Source: DASQMT01 sp963835735
Lineage (GTDB): Bacteria > Actinomycetota > Thermoleophilia > Solirubrobacterales > Solirubrobacteraceae
DNA length: 64,000 bases
Assembly (NCBI GenBank): GCA_963835735.1
Contig: CAWIGP010000007.1
Coordinates: 596,037-660,036 of the forward strand
Direction: 5' to 3'
The notes beneath the pieces were generated by a model that saw nothing but the letters and a program-made list of their open reading frames with translations, was not told the DNA's origin and searched no databases. The position numbers and the translations under genes are program-made. Shown here piece after piece: positions 17,715-26,125 of the stretch (position 1 is its first letter; every line of letters starts with the position of its first letter).

Positions 17715-19134
17715 ATGCCAGCACTGATCGGCCTCGACGTCGGGACCACCGCGGTGAAGGCCCTCGCCGTCGGCGAGGACGGCGAGATCCTGGCGCGCGC
17801 CGAGGTCTCGTACCCGCTGTCGACGCCGCGTCCGGGCTGGAGCGAGCAGAACCCGGACGATTGGTGGCGCGCGACGGAGCAGGCGCTGGATCAGCTCGGC
17901 GTCGCACGAGCCGGCCGCCATCGGCCTGAGCGGTCAGATGCACGGACTGGTCGCGCTCGACTCGGACGATCGCGTGATCCGCCCGGCGATCCTCTGGAAC
18001 GACGGCCGCACCGCCGCCGAATGCGCCGAGATCGAGGAGAAGGTCGGGCTGGACCGGCTGATCGCGCTCACCGGGAACCGCGCCCTGACCGGCTTCACTG
18101 CGCCGAAGCTGCTGTGGCTACGCCGCCACGAGCCCGAGCACTACGGGCGGATCGCCCGGATCATGCTGCCGAAGGACTACGTCCGCCTGAAGCTGTGCGG
18201 CGAGCACGCGATCGACATGGCCGACGCCTCGGGCACGCTGCTGCTCGATGTCGCCCGGCGGCGCTGGAGCGACGAGGTCCTCGAAGCGCTCGAGCTCGAC
18301 CCGGCCTGGCTGCCGCGGCTGCTCGAGTCGCCCGAGGTGTCCGGCGCGACGCCCGACGGCGTGCCGGTCGCGGCCGGCGCCGGCGACCAGGCCGCGGGCG
18401 CGCTCGGCGTCGGCGTGGACCGCCCCGGCCCGCTCTCGATCGCGCTCGGTACGAGCGGCGTCGTGTTCGCCGCGCTGCCGGCATTCGCCGCCGACGCGCG
18501 CGCCCGCGTGCACGCGTTCTGCCACGCCGTGCCGGGCGGCTGGCACGCGATGGGGGTGATGCTCTCCGCCGCCGGCTCGCTGCAGTGGCTGCGCGACGTC
18601 GCGGCGCCCGGCACGGGCTTCGACGAGCTGATCGCCGAGGCCGCCGCATGGGAACCGGGCGTCGAGGGCCTCACGTTCCTGCCGTACCTGGCCGGAGAAC
18701 GCACGCCGCACGCCGATCCCGACGCGCGCGGCTCGTTCACCGGCCTCTCGCTCCGGCACGACCGCGGCGCGCTCACCCGCTCGGTGCTCGAGGGCGTCGC
18801 CTACGGTCTGCGCGACTCGCTCGACCTGCTGCGCGAGCTCGGGGTGCGGCCCGAGCGCGGCCGCGTGTCGGGCGGAGGCGCCCGCTCGGAGCTGTGGCTG
18901 CGGATCGTCGCCTCGGTGCTCGAGCTGCCGCTCGAGCGCCCCGTGGTCGAGGAGGGAGCCGCCTACGGGGCCGCGCTGCTGGGCGGCGTAGCGGGCGGCG
19001 TCTGGCCCGACACCGCGGCCGCGGTCGCCGCCACCGTGAAGGTCCGCGGCGACGTCGAGCCCGACCCGGACTGGGTCGCCGCCTATGCCGACGGGCGGGA
19101 GCGTTTCCGGGCCTTGTATCCGGCGCTGCGCTGA
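17715..19134 (+). CDS. xylB: Xylulokinase (frameshifted)
   Basis: FGGY-family kinase that phosphorylates D-xylulose to xylulose 5-phosphate. The N-terminus carries LIGLDVGTTAVKALAV (phosphate loop) and PGWSEQNPDDWW. Near 17903 the match moves to another frame (SHEPAAIGLSGQMHGLV) because of one extra base. The rest is uninterrupted: AGAGDQAAGALGVG, LGTSGVVF, FLPYLAGERTPH and SGGGARSELW. Repaired length is about 473 residues, normal for the family. It forms the isomerase pathway with the divergent xylA. Confidence 0.93.
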
Positions 19135-19139
19135 GCCGC

Positions 19140-19946
19140 TCAGGCCGCGGGACACTCCACGGGGGTCGTGCTCCCCGGCAGCAGGCATGCGTCCCGGCGC
19201 GCAGGCATGGCGCCGTCACGGATCACGATGCGCACGTACTTCCCGACGACATGCGGCTTCGACACGCGGATCGTGATGCGGGTCCCCGCGCGCAGGAAGC
19301 GCTCCAGCGCGCCGATCCGGCTGCTGCCGGCCATGCTGCGCCGCAGGTGGCAGCCCGGTCCGTCGCAGCGCACGTCGACCGTCGCCGCGCGCGGCGCTTT
19401 GACGCGCAGCATGCTGACTTGGGCGCCGCCGGCGAGCAACCAACCCTTGATACGGACGATCGGGAACGGCCGGAGATACCGCAGCGGCCGCCTGGCCGCG
19501 GGCGCCGCCGGGGTCGCGACGACCGGCGCCGCCGGCGGGCTCGGGGGCGATTCGGGAGCCGGCGGCCCCGGCACCACGCTCGTGAGCGCGGACCACGTGT
19601 CCAGCTGCATGCCGCCTATCTCGTAGACCGCGCGCACTGCGAGGCGGCTGCCGACATCCGCGGCGGTCACGACGTAGGTCCGTGAGCCGGCTCCCGCGAT
19701 CGGTGCGCAGTCGGAGCGCTGCTCGCCGGCGCAGCGCTGCCAGCGGTACGCGGCGTCCGATTCCTCATCGTCCGGCAGCGGGACCGCCGTCAGCGTGTTC
19801 GCGACGACCGGCTCACCGCGGATCGTGAGGATGCCGACGAACGATCCTTCCTGTGCGCGGAGCGCCGGCGGAAACGCGATCGCAACGGTCCCGGTCAGCG
19901 TCACCGCGACCAGCAGCCGACATGCCTTTCTGGACCAACTCATCAC
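19140..19946 (-). CDS. Secreted protein with RCDGPGC motif, paralog A
   Basis: 268 residues with a signal peptide (LLVAVTLTGTVAIA, cut near LRA). An N-terminal module (ILTIRGEPVVANTLTAVP, then YRWQRC) resembles repeats of unknown function in actinobacterial surface proteins. A Pro/Ala linker follows, then a conserved C-terminal domain with VDVRCDGPGCHLRR, RITIRVSKP, VGKYVRIVIRDG and paired cysteines. It is a close paralog of the gene at 21388-22327. Function unknown; a secreted or wall-associated role is inferred. Confidence 0.75.
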   Translation of the reverse strand: MMSWSRKACRLLVAVTLTGTVAIAFPPALRAQEGSFVGILTIRGEPVVANTLTAVPLPDDEESDAAYRWQRCAGEQRSDCAPIAGAGSRTYVVTAADVGSRLAVRAVYEIGGMQLDTWSALTSVVPGPPAPESPPSPPAAPVVATPAAPAARRPLRYLRPFPIVRIKGWLLAGGAQVSMLRVKAPRAATVDVRCDGPGCHLRRSMAGSSRIGALERFLRAGTRITIRVSKPHVVGKYVRIVIRDGAMPARRDACLLPGSTTPVECPAA

Positions 19947-20012
19947 TGCTCTCCCGACTGGGAGTCCGTAGACGCGACCCTAGCCGTCCGCCATCGCGAA
20001 GGAAAGACGGCT

Positions 20013-20930
20013 TCACCGATCTGACACGGCCGCCAGCAGCGGACCGAGCCGGCGCTCCTGCCGCTCGATCGTCGCACCGGCCCGGCGCGCCCGTGCGGCG
20101 TCACGCCGCCGGCTGGCGGTCGCCAGCACGCGGTGGTTGCGCGCGAGCCCTTCCAGCGCGGCCGTCAGGCGCACCGCGTCGCCGGCGGCGACCGGACGCA
20201 GCCGCGCCGCGGTGGCGGCGTAGGCTCGGGCGATGCTTCGCGCGGCCGCGCTGCGGCGGAGCGGCGATCGCGTGGCGGCCAGGCGGCGACGTTCGACGCG
20301 GCGGCGGCGGTTGAGCAGCTCGACCGCCTGCGGGAGGACGATCGCGGCGGCGGTCTCCGGCGTAGGCGCGAGCGCCGACGCGCCGTCGAGACGCACCGAC
20401 TCCGCCGCTCGCTCGCACTCGGCACCCGCCGCGCCGACGGCCTGCGCGCGCGCCGCGCATGCGATCGTCACGACGCCGCCGGTGGTGGGCAGCGCCAGCG
20501 CGACGACCCGCAGGTCGGCCCTTGCCAGGTCGTACCGCCACAGCGTGCGGGCGCCGAGGCGCCGCGGGCGCGGCGCGGGCACGTCCCCGGACAGCGACGC
20601 CGGCAGCAGCGACGCGTCCTCGGGTGCGCGGATGTCCAACGCGACCTGCCCGTGCACACCGCGCACCGCGGTCGCCTGCTCGAGCCCGGGCAGCGAGGAC
20701 CGGCGGTCGAGCGGCTCCCAGTCCGGCGGGAGCGGGAGCCGTGCCACGCCGCTCTGCAGCCCGATCCGCGGTTGCGCGGGGGCTGCGGCGGGCGGCTCGC
20801 CTCCGTCGCTCGCCAGCATTGCGCCGATCGCCGCGCCGCCGGCGGTCGCCGCGATCGTGGCCACCACGAGCGCGGAGACGCCGACCGGCCGGCGCCGGGG
20901 CCGCGACCGCAATGCCGTGGCGACGCTCAC
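20013..20930 (-). CDS. Membrane-anchored protein of unknown function
   Basis: 305 residues. An Arg-rich start is followed by one membrane segment (about residues 18-40) and an extracytoplasmic domain (LPLPPDWEPLD, then GQVALDIRAPEDASLLPASL). The last 100 residues are Arg/Ala-rich helical sequence. I do not recognise the family. Its start overlaps the stop of the upstream gene by four bases, so it is the last gene of a three-gene operon with the secreted paralog at 21388 and the Pro-rich protein between them. Confidence 0.65.
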   Translation of the reverse strand: MSVATALRSRPRRRPVGVSALVVATIAATAGGAAIGAMLASDGGEPPAAAPAQPRIGLQSGVARLPLPPDWEPLDRRSSLPGLEQATAVRGVHGQVALDIRAPEDASLLPASLSGDVPAPRPRRLGARTLWRYDLARADLRVVALALPTTGGVVTIACAARAQAVGAAGAECERAAESVRLDGASALAPTPETAAAIVLPQAVELLNRRRRVERRRLAATRSPLRRSAAARSIARAYAATAARLRPVAAGDAVRLTAALEGLARNHRVLATASRRRDAARARRAGATIERQERRLGPLLAAVSDR

Positions 20931-21391
20931 GGGCTCTCGCCCTCGTCGTCGAACTCGGGTCCCGAGCCGGCATCGTCGAACGTCGGCCCCGGCGTGGGCG
21001 CGGGCGGCACCGGGTCCGGCGCCGCCGGCACGGGCGGCGCCGGGGCCGGCTCGGGCGCCGGCGCGGGCGGCGCCGGCTCCGGCGCGGGTGCGTCCTGTTG
21101 CGGCTCCGGCTCAGGCGCCGGAGCGGGGACGATCTGCCGCGGAGGCTTGGGTGCAGGCGCCGTGCGCGGCGGCCGCCGGGGCCGGGGCGCCTGCAGCGGT
21201 GCCGGCAGGTCGGCCACCCTCGCGAGGACCACCCGCGCCGGGGCGGCGGGGACGTCCGTCCACGGGGCGGCGGGCGGCGGCGATGCTGCGGCCGGCCGCG
21301 GCGGGTCGTCCGCGCCGACCGCGGCGCGGCTCACGAGCGCCGCGAGCAGCGCGGCCGCGAGAGGTACGAGCCAGACCGCCCGCGACGTCAT
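20927..21391 (-). CDS. Anchored Pro/Ala-rich protein
   Basis: 154 residues: one membrane segment (WLVPLAAALLAALVS), then low-complexity extracytoplasmic sequence dominated by Pro, Ala and Glu (APAPEPEPQQ and similar) and an acidic end. It looks like a wall-spanning spacer. ATG 21391 overlaps the upstream stop (ATGA); an earlier in-frame GTG/ATG would add 20 Arg-rich residues. Function unknown. The frame is supported mainly by the overlaps on both sides. Confidence 0.6.
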   Translation of the reverse strand: MTSRAVWLVPLAAALLAALVSRAAVGADDPPRPAAASPPPAAPWTDVPAAPARVVLARVADLPAPLQAPRPRRPPRTAPAPKPPRQIVPAPAPEPEPQQDAPAPEPAPPAPAPEPAPAPPVPAAPDPVPPAPTPGPTFDDAGSGPEFDDEGESP

Positions 21392-22327
21392 GCCTCGGGG
21401 CACTCCGCGGGCTTGGCGCTGCGCGCGACGACGCACGCGTCGCGTCGCCACGGCGCGCTGCCGTCACGGATGACGAGCCGCATGTACTTCCCGACCACAT
21501 CCGCCTTGAAGACGCGGATCGTGATGCGCGTGCCGGCCGGTAGGAAACGCTCCAGCGCCGTGAGGCGCCCGGTGCCGAACAGGCGGCGCCGCACGCGGCA
21601 GCCGGGACCGTCGCAGCGCACGTCGACCGTCGCCGACGAGGGCGCCTTGACGCGCAGCAGCGTGATCCGGGCGCCGCCTCTCACGAGCGTCCCCTTCACA
21701 CGGACGACCGGAAACGGCCGCAGCAGCGCGAGCGGCGTCTCCGCCAGCGAACTCGTCGGAACGGCCGCCGCCGGCGGCGGCGCCTGCCGACCGGTCTGAT
21801 CGAAGCCGCGCGGCTCGGGGACGGGCGTCGGCTGCGGCGAGGGCGTGGGCGTCGGCGTGGGCGACGGGCGGTCGGCGTCGGTATGGGGGTGGGCGCCGGC
21901 GTGGGTGCAGGCGTCGGCGTGGGTGCGGGAGTGGGGGTCGGGACCGGCGCGCTCGTCACCACGGCCGTCCTCGGCGACCAGACACCTATCACCGGGCCGG
22001 CCAAATTCCACACGGCGCGCACGGCGATGCGACGGTCGACGTCGGCGGCGACCACGGTGTACGACGGAACGGTCGGCGCGGCGGCGATTCGCTTGCAGCT
22101 GGCTTCCTGATCGGTGAGCAGCGCTGCCATCGGTACTCGACGACCAGGGTCGGATCGGCCGGCACCAGCACGGCCGTCAGCGTCGAGCCGACGACGGGGT
22201 CGCCCTGGATCGTGACGGTCGCCGCGACCGTCGTCTGTGCGCCGGCAGGGGGCAGAAGTGCAATCGCAACCCCCCCGGTCAGGATCGCCACCACCACACG
22301 CCAACTCGCCTTGCTCGACCACCTCAT
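21388..22327 (-). CDS. Secreted protein with RCDGPGC motif, paralog B (two frameshifts)
   Basis: Paralog of the protein at 19140. The signal peptide and first module (TVTIQGDPVVGSTLTAVLVP, then EYRWQRC) are in one frame. From about 22120 a second frame gives SYTVVAADVDRRIAVRAVW and a Pro-Thr linker. From about 21880 a third frame gives VDVRCDGPGCRVRR, RITIRVFKADVVGKYMR and the cysteine-containing end. Both breaks are single-base and the second falls in the repetitive linker. Repaired length is about 312 residues. Start ATG 22327. It heads the operon 22327-20013. Confidence 0.7.
21850..21945. repeat. GTGGGCGTCGG-type minisatellite (Pro-Thr linker)
   Basis: Short degenerate repeats of gtgggcg/tcggcg run through this stretch. 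On the minus strand they encode the alternating Pro-Thr-Pro-Ala linker of the secreted paralog B. One frameshift of that gene lies here, where slippage or assembly error is most likely. Confidence 0.7.
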
Positions 22328-22414
22328 GTCGGCCCCTCTCCTGAGCCCGATCGGTCACTAAAGACCTCTACACATGGGCAACGTATGCGCGCGTCGCTAT
22401 CTTCCGTGGAGGGG

Positions 22415-23383
22415 ATGGAGCAACGGCTCGCAAACAGACCATGCGGCGGTCGCTACGGGGACATCGTCCAGGCGATCGGCAATACGCCGCTGGTCGAGCT
22501 CAAGCGGCTGTCACCGAAGCCGGGTGTCCGGATCTGGGCGAAGCTCGAGTCGCACAACCCGACCGGCTCGGTCAAGGACCGGGTCGCGCGGGCGCTGATC
22601 GAGGACGCCGAGGAGAAGGGCGCGATCCTGCCCGGCCAGACGATCCTCGAGCCGACGTCGGGCAACACCGGCATCTCGCTCGCGATGATCTGCTCGCGCA
22701 AGGGCTACCCGCTCAAGGTCGTCATGCCCGCGAACGTGACGCCAGAGCGCACGCAGCTGCTGAAGATGTACGGCGCGGAGATCGTCTACTCGCCCGGCGA
22801 GCAGGGCTCCAACGGCGCGGTCGCGATGGCGCTGGAGATGGCCGCAAGCGACGCGTCGTACTACATGCCCTACCAGTACGGCAACGTCGCCAACCCGAAC
22901 GCGCACTACTACGGCACCGCGCCGGAGATCATCGAGGAGCTCGACGAGGTGACCGCGTTCGTCGCCGGGCTCGGCACCGGCGGCACGCTGATGGGCAACG
23001 GCCGGCGGCTGCGCGAGGAGTACGGCGACGCGGTCAAGATCGTCGCCGCCGAGCCGTTCCAGGGGGAGCCGGTCCAAGGGCTGCGCTCGCTCGACGACGG
23101 CTTCATCCCGCCGATCATCGACATCTCGCTGCTCGACCGGAAGATCTTCGTCACCAACCGCGACGCGATCGTGTGGACGCGCCGGCTGCTCGACGAGGAG
23201 GGCATCTTCGCCGGCGTGTCGTCCGGCGCGATCGCCTCGATCGCGGTGCGGATCGCCAACGAGCTCGACGAAGGCAACGTCGTGTTCATCGTGTGCGACG
23301 ACGGCTGGAAATACCTCTCCTCGGGCATCTACACCCGTCCCGTGGACGAGATCGAGAACCTGGACTCGACGGTGTGGTGGTAG
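22415..23383 (+). CDS. cysM: Cysteine synthase, CysM type
   Basis: 322-residue PLP enzyme. The cofactor lysine is in NPTGSVKDR (Lys54 from ATG 22415), with TSGNTGIS and GLGTGGT as substrate and phosphate loops. The C-terminal DDGWKYLSSGIYTRP matches the actinobacterial CysM that uses O-phosphoserine and CysO-thiocarboxylate rather than O-acetylserine and sulfide. The CysO-like carrier (694) and a JAMM peptidase (24697) support that role. An in-frame ATG at 22385 would add ten residues; 22415 was chosen because GGAGG lies just before it, though the spacing is short. Confidence 0.88.
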   Translation: MEQRLANRPCGGRYGDIVQAIGNTPLVELKRLSPKPGVRIWAKLESHNPTGSVKDRVARALIEDAEEKGAILPGQTILEPTSGNTGISLAMICSRKGYPLKVVMPANVTPERTQLLKMYGAEIVYSPGEQGSNGAVAMALEMAASDASYYMPYQYGNVANPNAHYYGTAPEIIEELDEVTAFVAGLGTGGTLMGNGRRLREEYGDAVKIVAAEPFQGEPVQGLRSLDDGFIPPIIDISLLDRKIFVTNRDAIVWTRRLLDEEGIFAGVSSGAIASIAVRIANELDEGNVVFIVCDDGWKYLSSGIYTRPVDEIENLDSTVWW

Positions 23384-23448
23384 GCCGGTGCTCGGCTCCG
23401 GCTGACGAAGCCGGAGCACGAGACCATCGCGAGGGGAGCCTCCCGCCT

Positions 23449-23914
23449 GTGCGCCGGCGGTTACACGCGCCGAGGCTTCCTCGGCGCGGCCGGGGTGCTG
23501 GTCCTTGCCGGTTGCGGGGTCGACGAGGCCCGCAGGGAGCCGCCGACCGACGCCGACGTGCTGGCAGGCCTGCTGCGCACCGAGCTGGCCGCCGCCGGCG
23601 CGGTCATCGGCTCGCCGATCGCGGAGCTGCTCGTGCACCAGGACGCGCAGCACGCGCGGCGGCTCGCGGCGCTGGCCGGCGCGCCGCTCGAGCGGCGTGC
23701 GCCCGCCGCGATCGAGCTGCCCGCGGCGCTGGCGCGCAAGCAGGAGGCGGTGTTCTCCTACGTCGCCGCGCTCCCGAAGCTGGCGGATCCCGACGTGCGC
23801 GTGGCCGTGATGCAGATACTCGCGGGAGAGGCCGAGCAGCTCTCGGCGCTGCGCCTCGCGGCGGGCCAGGAGCCCGTGCCGGATCCGTTCGCGGGCTTCC
23901 TGGAGCCGGTGTGA
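23449..23914 (+). CDS. Tat-exported ferritin-like (DUF4439-type) lipoprotein, frameshifted at its start
   Basis: About 154 residues. GTG 23449 has a GAGGGGAG ribosome site and begins VRRR. One extra base near 23462 then shifts to the frame reading TRRGFLGAAGVLVLAGCG, which combines a twin-arginine signal with a lipobox (LAGC). The mature part is four-helix ferritin-like sequence (ELAAAGAVIGSPIAELLVHQDAQHARR, shown in parts: LLRTELAAAG and HQDAQHARRLAAL). Without the repair there is no ATG, GTG or TTG start in the main frame upstream of the signal. Its stop overlaps the next gene, and tatA follows shortly. Confidence 0.7.
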
Positions 23915-24402
23915 CCGAGATTGCCGCCGAGGTGGCTGCCCGATTCGCGGCGGCGCGCACCGACTCCGGCCTGCTCAAGGCGGGGCTGTGGGCCGAGGAG
24001 GTCGCCGCGCTCGCCTACGCCGCCGCCGCGGACGGCCCGCTGGCGGGCGCCGAGCGCGCCCAGGCGCTGCGCTTCGCCGAGCACGAGCGCGAGCACGCCG
24101 AGGTGTTCGAGACGCTGCTGTTCGCGCTGACGGTGCCGGTGCGCGAGCACGCCGGCGAGGCCGACCTCGAGGCCGTGCTGCCCGGTCTCCCGAGGGCGAG
24201 CCGCGACGCGGCGCTGGAGCGGCTCGCGGAGCTCGAGCGCGCGACGATCGCCGCCTACCAGACGCTCGGCCGGCGTCTCCGCGCGCTCGATGCGCTGCGC
24301 TCGGTCGCGACCGTGATGGCCGGCGGCGCGCAGCATCTCGTTGTGCTCCGCGCCGCGCTCGGGGACGAACCTGTGACGCGGGCTTTCGAGACGGGCCGCT
24401 GA
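23911..24402 (+). CDS. Ferritin-like (DUF4439-type) cytoplasmic protein
   Basis: 163 residues of mostly helical sequence related to the preceding protein: EEVAALAYAAAADGPL, FAEHEREHAEVFETLL and AGGAQHLVVLRAALG. It has no signal peptide. Conserved Glu/His pairs (EHEREHAEVFE) could bind metal, but binding is not proven. GTG 23911 overlaps the upstream stop (GTGA), so the exported and cytoplasmic forms are made together. Confidence 0.72.
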   Translation: MTEIAAEVAARFAAARTDSGLLKAGLWAEEVAALAYAAAADGPLAGAERAQALRFAEHEREHAEVFETLLFALTVPVREHAGEADLEAVLPGLPRASRDAALERLAELERATIAAYQTLGRRLRALDALRSVATVMAGGAQHLVVLRAALGDEPVTRAFETGR

Positions 24403-24447
24403 GCCGGTACCCTGACATGCAACCCACTCGAAGGGACGCGAACAGCA

Positions 24448-24663
24448 ATGCCATTCAACGTCGGTCCGCTCGAGCTCGTGATCGTGCTCGTCATCGCCCT
24501 CGTGATCCTGGGCCCCAAGCGACTGCCCGAGGTCGGCAAGTCGATCGGGAACGGCATGCGGGAGTTCAAGGACGCGATCAGCGGCAACAACAAGGACGAC
24601 GACGAGGACGACATCACGACGCTGAAGGCGTCCTCCTCTTCCTCCGAGCGCACCCCCACCTGA
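24448..24663 (+). CDS. tatA: Twin-arginine translocase subunit TatA
   Basis: 71 residues: one N-terminal membrane helix (residues 8-22, LELVIVLVIALVILG), the hinge GPKRLPEVGKSIG, an amphipathic helix and an acidic, Ser-rich tail. This is the pore-forming subunit of the Tat exporter for folded proteins. TatC is not in the window. A TACCCT box (24408-24413) lies about 35 bases upstream, and a GAAGGGA ribosome site precedes ATG 24448. The neighbouring ferritin-like lipoprotein has a Tat signal. Confidence 0.9.
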   Translation: MPFNVGPLELVIVLVIALVILGPKRLPEVGKSIGNGMREFKDAISGNNKDDDEDDITTLKASSSSSERTPT

Positions 24664-24696
24664 GCCCCGAGCGCCCCTGCTAGCGTCCGCCGCGGG

Positions 24697-25095
24697 ATGC
24701 GGATCGGACGCTCGATGCTGGATCGGATCGTCGCGCAGGCGCGCGACGAGGCGCCGAACGAGTGCTGCGGCATCGTCGGCACGCGCGACGGCCGGGCGGT
24801 CTCCGTCCACCCGGTCCGCAACGCCGCGGCCAGCCCGTTGCGCTACGAGATCGACCCGCACGACCAGCTGCGCGTGTTCGAGGAGCTCGACGACGCGGGG
24901 CTCGAGGTGGGGGCGATCTACCACTCGCACACGCGCTCGGCGCCCGAGCCGTCGCAGACCGACATCAACCTCGCGTTCTATCCCGACGCCGTGTACGTGA
25001 TCGTCGGCGTTGCCGGGGAGAAGGACGATGTGCGCGCATGGCGGATCGTCGACGGGCGCGTCTCCGAGGCGTCGCTCGAGGTGGAGGAGGGCTGA
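24697..25095 (+). CDS. JAMM/MPN+ metallopeptidase, Mec-like
   Basis: 132 residues. The complete JAMM zinc motif is present: Glu22, then HSH (His76, His78), seven residues, Ser86 and Asp89. In Mycobacterium the homologue Mec frees cysteine from the CysO-cysteine adduct, and related enzymes trim residues after the GG of sulfur carriers. The CysO-like protein at 694 ends GGFM and CysM is 1.3 kb upstream, so both jobs are plausible here. ATG 24697 follows a TAGCGT box by 10 bases. Confidence 0.88.
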   Translation: MRIGRSMLDRIVAQARDEAPNECCGIVGTRDGRAVSVHPVRNAAASPLRYEIDPHDQLRVFEELDDAGLEVGAIYHSHTRSAPEPSQTDINLAFYPDAVYVIVGVAGEKDDVRAWRIVDGRVSEASLEVEEG

Positions 25096-25096
25096 C

Positions 25097-25603
25097 GTGG
25101 AGCAGCCGCTCGTGTGCCCCGCGTGCGGCGCTGGTGGCGGCCCGAATGAGCGGTTCTGCCCGCGCTGCGGCTCACCGTTCGTCTACGCCCCCGGGATGGC
25201 CGGGCGCGCGCCGCCGCGCGAGGACGAGGCGCGCGCACGCGCGCGCAAGGTCCACCCGCCGTATGCCGAGGGGGAGCTGGTGCGCGTCGCGACCGCGCAG
25301 AACCAGCCCGAGGCCGAGCTCTTGCAGGGGCTGCTGTTGGAGGAGGGAGTGCCGTCGCTCGTACGCCGGTCCGGGGGGTTCGACGTGCCCGACTTCCTGG
25401 CCGCCGGCCCGCGCGACATCCTCGTGCCGCGCGGCGGCGAGGAGGTCGCCCGCGCGGTGCTGGGGACTCAGCGCGGCGCACCCGCGCCGGCCCGCCCGCG
25501 CCGGCCCGCCCGCCGCGGTGTCCGCTTGCTGGCGCTCGCCCTCGCCGTGCTTGTGCTCGCGCTCGTCGCGACCGGCGTGATCGTCGCGATCCTCGAGGCG
25601 TAG
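25097..25603 (+). CDS. Zinc-ribbon membrane protein with DUF2007-like domain
   Basis: 168 residues. An N-terminal zinc ribbon (CPACG and CPRCG, residues 7-28) is followed by a basic linker. Then comes a DUF2007-like signal-transduction fold (ELVRVATAQNQPEAELLQGL; VPDFLAAGPRDILVP) and a C-terminal membrane helix (LLALALAVLVLALVATGVIV). GTG 25097 was chosen for the GGAGGAGG just upstream. It starts one base after the JAMM stop, so the two are cotranscribed. Function unknown. Confidence 0.75.
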   Translation: MEQPLVCPACGAGGGPNERFCPRCGSPFVYAPGMAGRAPPREDEARARARKVHPPYAEGELVRVATAQNQPEAELLQGLLLEEGVPSLVRRSGGFDVPDFLAAGPRDILVPRGGEEVARAVLGTQRGAPAPARPRRPARRGVRLLALALAVLVLALVATGVIVAILEA

Positions 25604-25608
25604 CCGGG

Positions 25609-26094
25609 CTACAGCCCGCGCGCTGCCTTGTGCTCCTCCCAGCGGCGGATCATGTCGGGGTAGTCGGCCTGCATGAACGCGAAGAACTCGCGCGTCTCCT
25701 CCAGCCGGCGCCCGGCCGGCCGGTCCTCGCCGATCGCCGCGACGCCCTCGGCGAGCGCCCGCTCCCACTGCCGGACCAGCGCCATCCTGTTCGTGAACAT
25801 CTCGACCCAGACGTCTCCGTGTAGCGCATAGTGATCGCGCCGCTCGCCCGGCTCGCGCCCGCGCACCAGCATCGCAGCCTGGGTGAGATAGCGCACGGCG
25901 CCGGAGATCGCCGCCGGGCTCACGTGCAGCCGCTCGGCGAGCTCGGCGGCGGTGAGCCGGCCGCTGTCCTCCGCCAGCACGCAGGCGAACACGCGCGCCG
26001 GCATGCGCGCCATGCCCGCCTCCGCCAGCAGCAGGCCGAAGCGCTCGACGAAGCGGCGGGCGCCGTCGTCATTCACCTGGTTCAAGTGATTCAC
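25609..26094 (-). CDS. GbsR/MarR-family transcriptional regulator
   Basis: 161 residues with a winged helix at about residues 38-80 (LTAAELAERLHVSPAAISGAVRYL). The flanking helices (FVERFGLLLAEAGMARMPARV; WERALAEGVAAIG) are typical of the GbsR branch that controls ABC exporters. GTG 26094 is the likeliest start; a second GTG lies at 26076. It is divergent from the exporter genes with 31 bases between the starts, so it very probably represses them and itself. Confidence 0.87.
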   Translation of the reverse strand: MNHLNQVNDDGARRFVERFGLLLAEAGMARMPARVFACVLAEDSGRLTAAELAERLHVSPAAISGAVRYLTQAAMLVRGREPGERRDHYALHGDVWVEMFTNRMALVRQWERALAEGVAAIGEDRPAGRRLEETREFFAFMQADYPDMIRRWEEHKAARGL

Positions 26095-26118
26095 GAATAT
26101 CTGAAGGAAGTGTAGTCT
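26074..26118. promoter_or_regulatory. Exporter promoter and candidate GbsR operator
   Basis: TAGTCT (26113-26118) is exactly 7 bases before ATG 26126, with no ribosome site, so the exporter message is probably leaderless. ATTCAC occurs at 26071-26076 and again at 26089-26094, an 18-base spaced direct repeat that also overlaps the regulator's first codons; it may be the regulator's binding site. Confidence 0.45.
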
Positions 26119-26125
26119 GTGAAGT

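Noticed and set aside
21000..21130. GGCGCCGG/CGGGCGGCGC repeats as a possible CRISPR or structural RNA
   Set aside because: They are the codons of a Pro/Ala-rich protein tail; units are short, degenerate and not separated by spacers.
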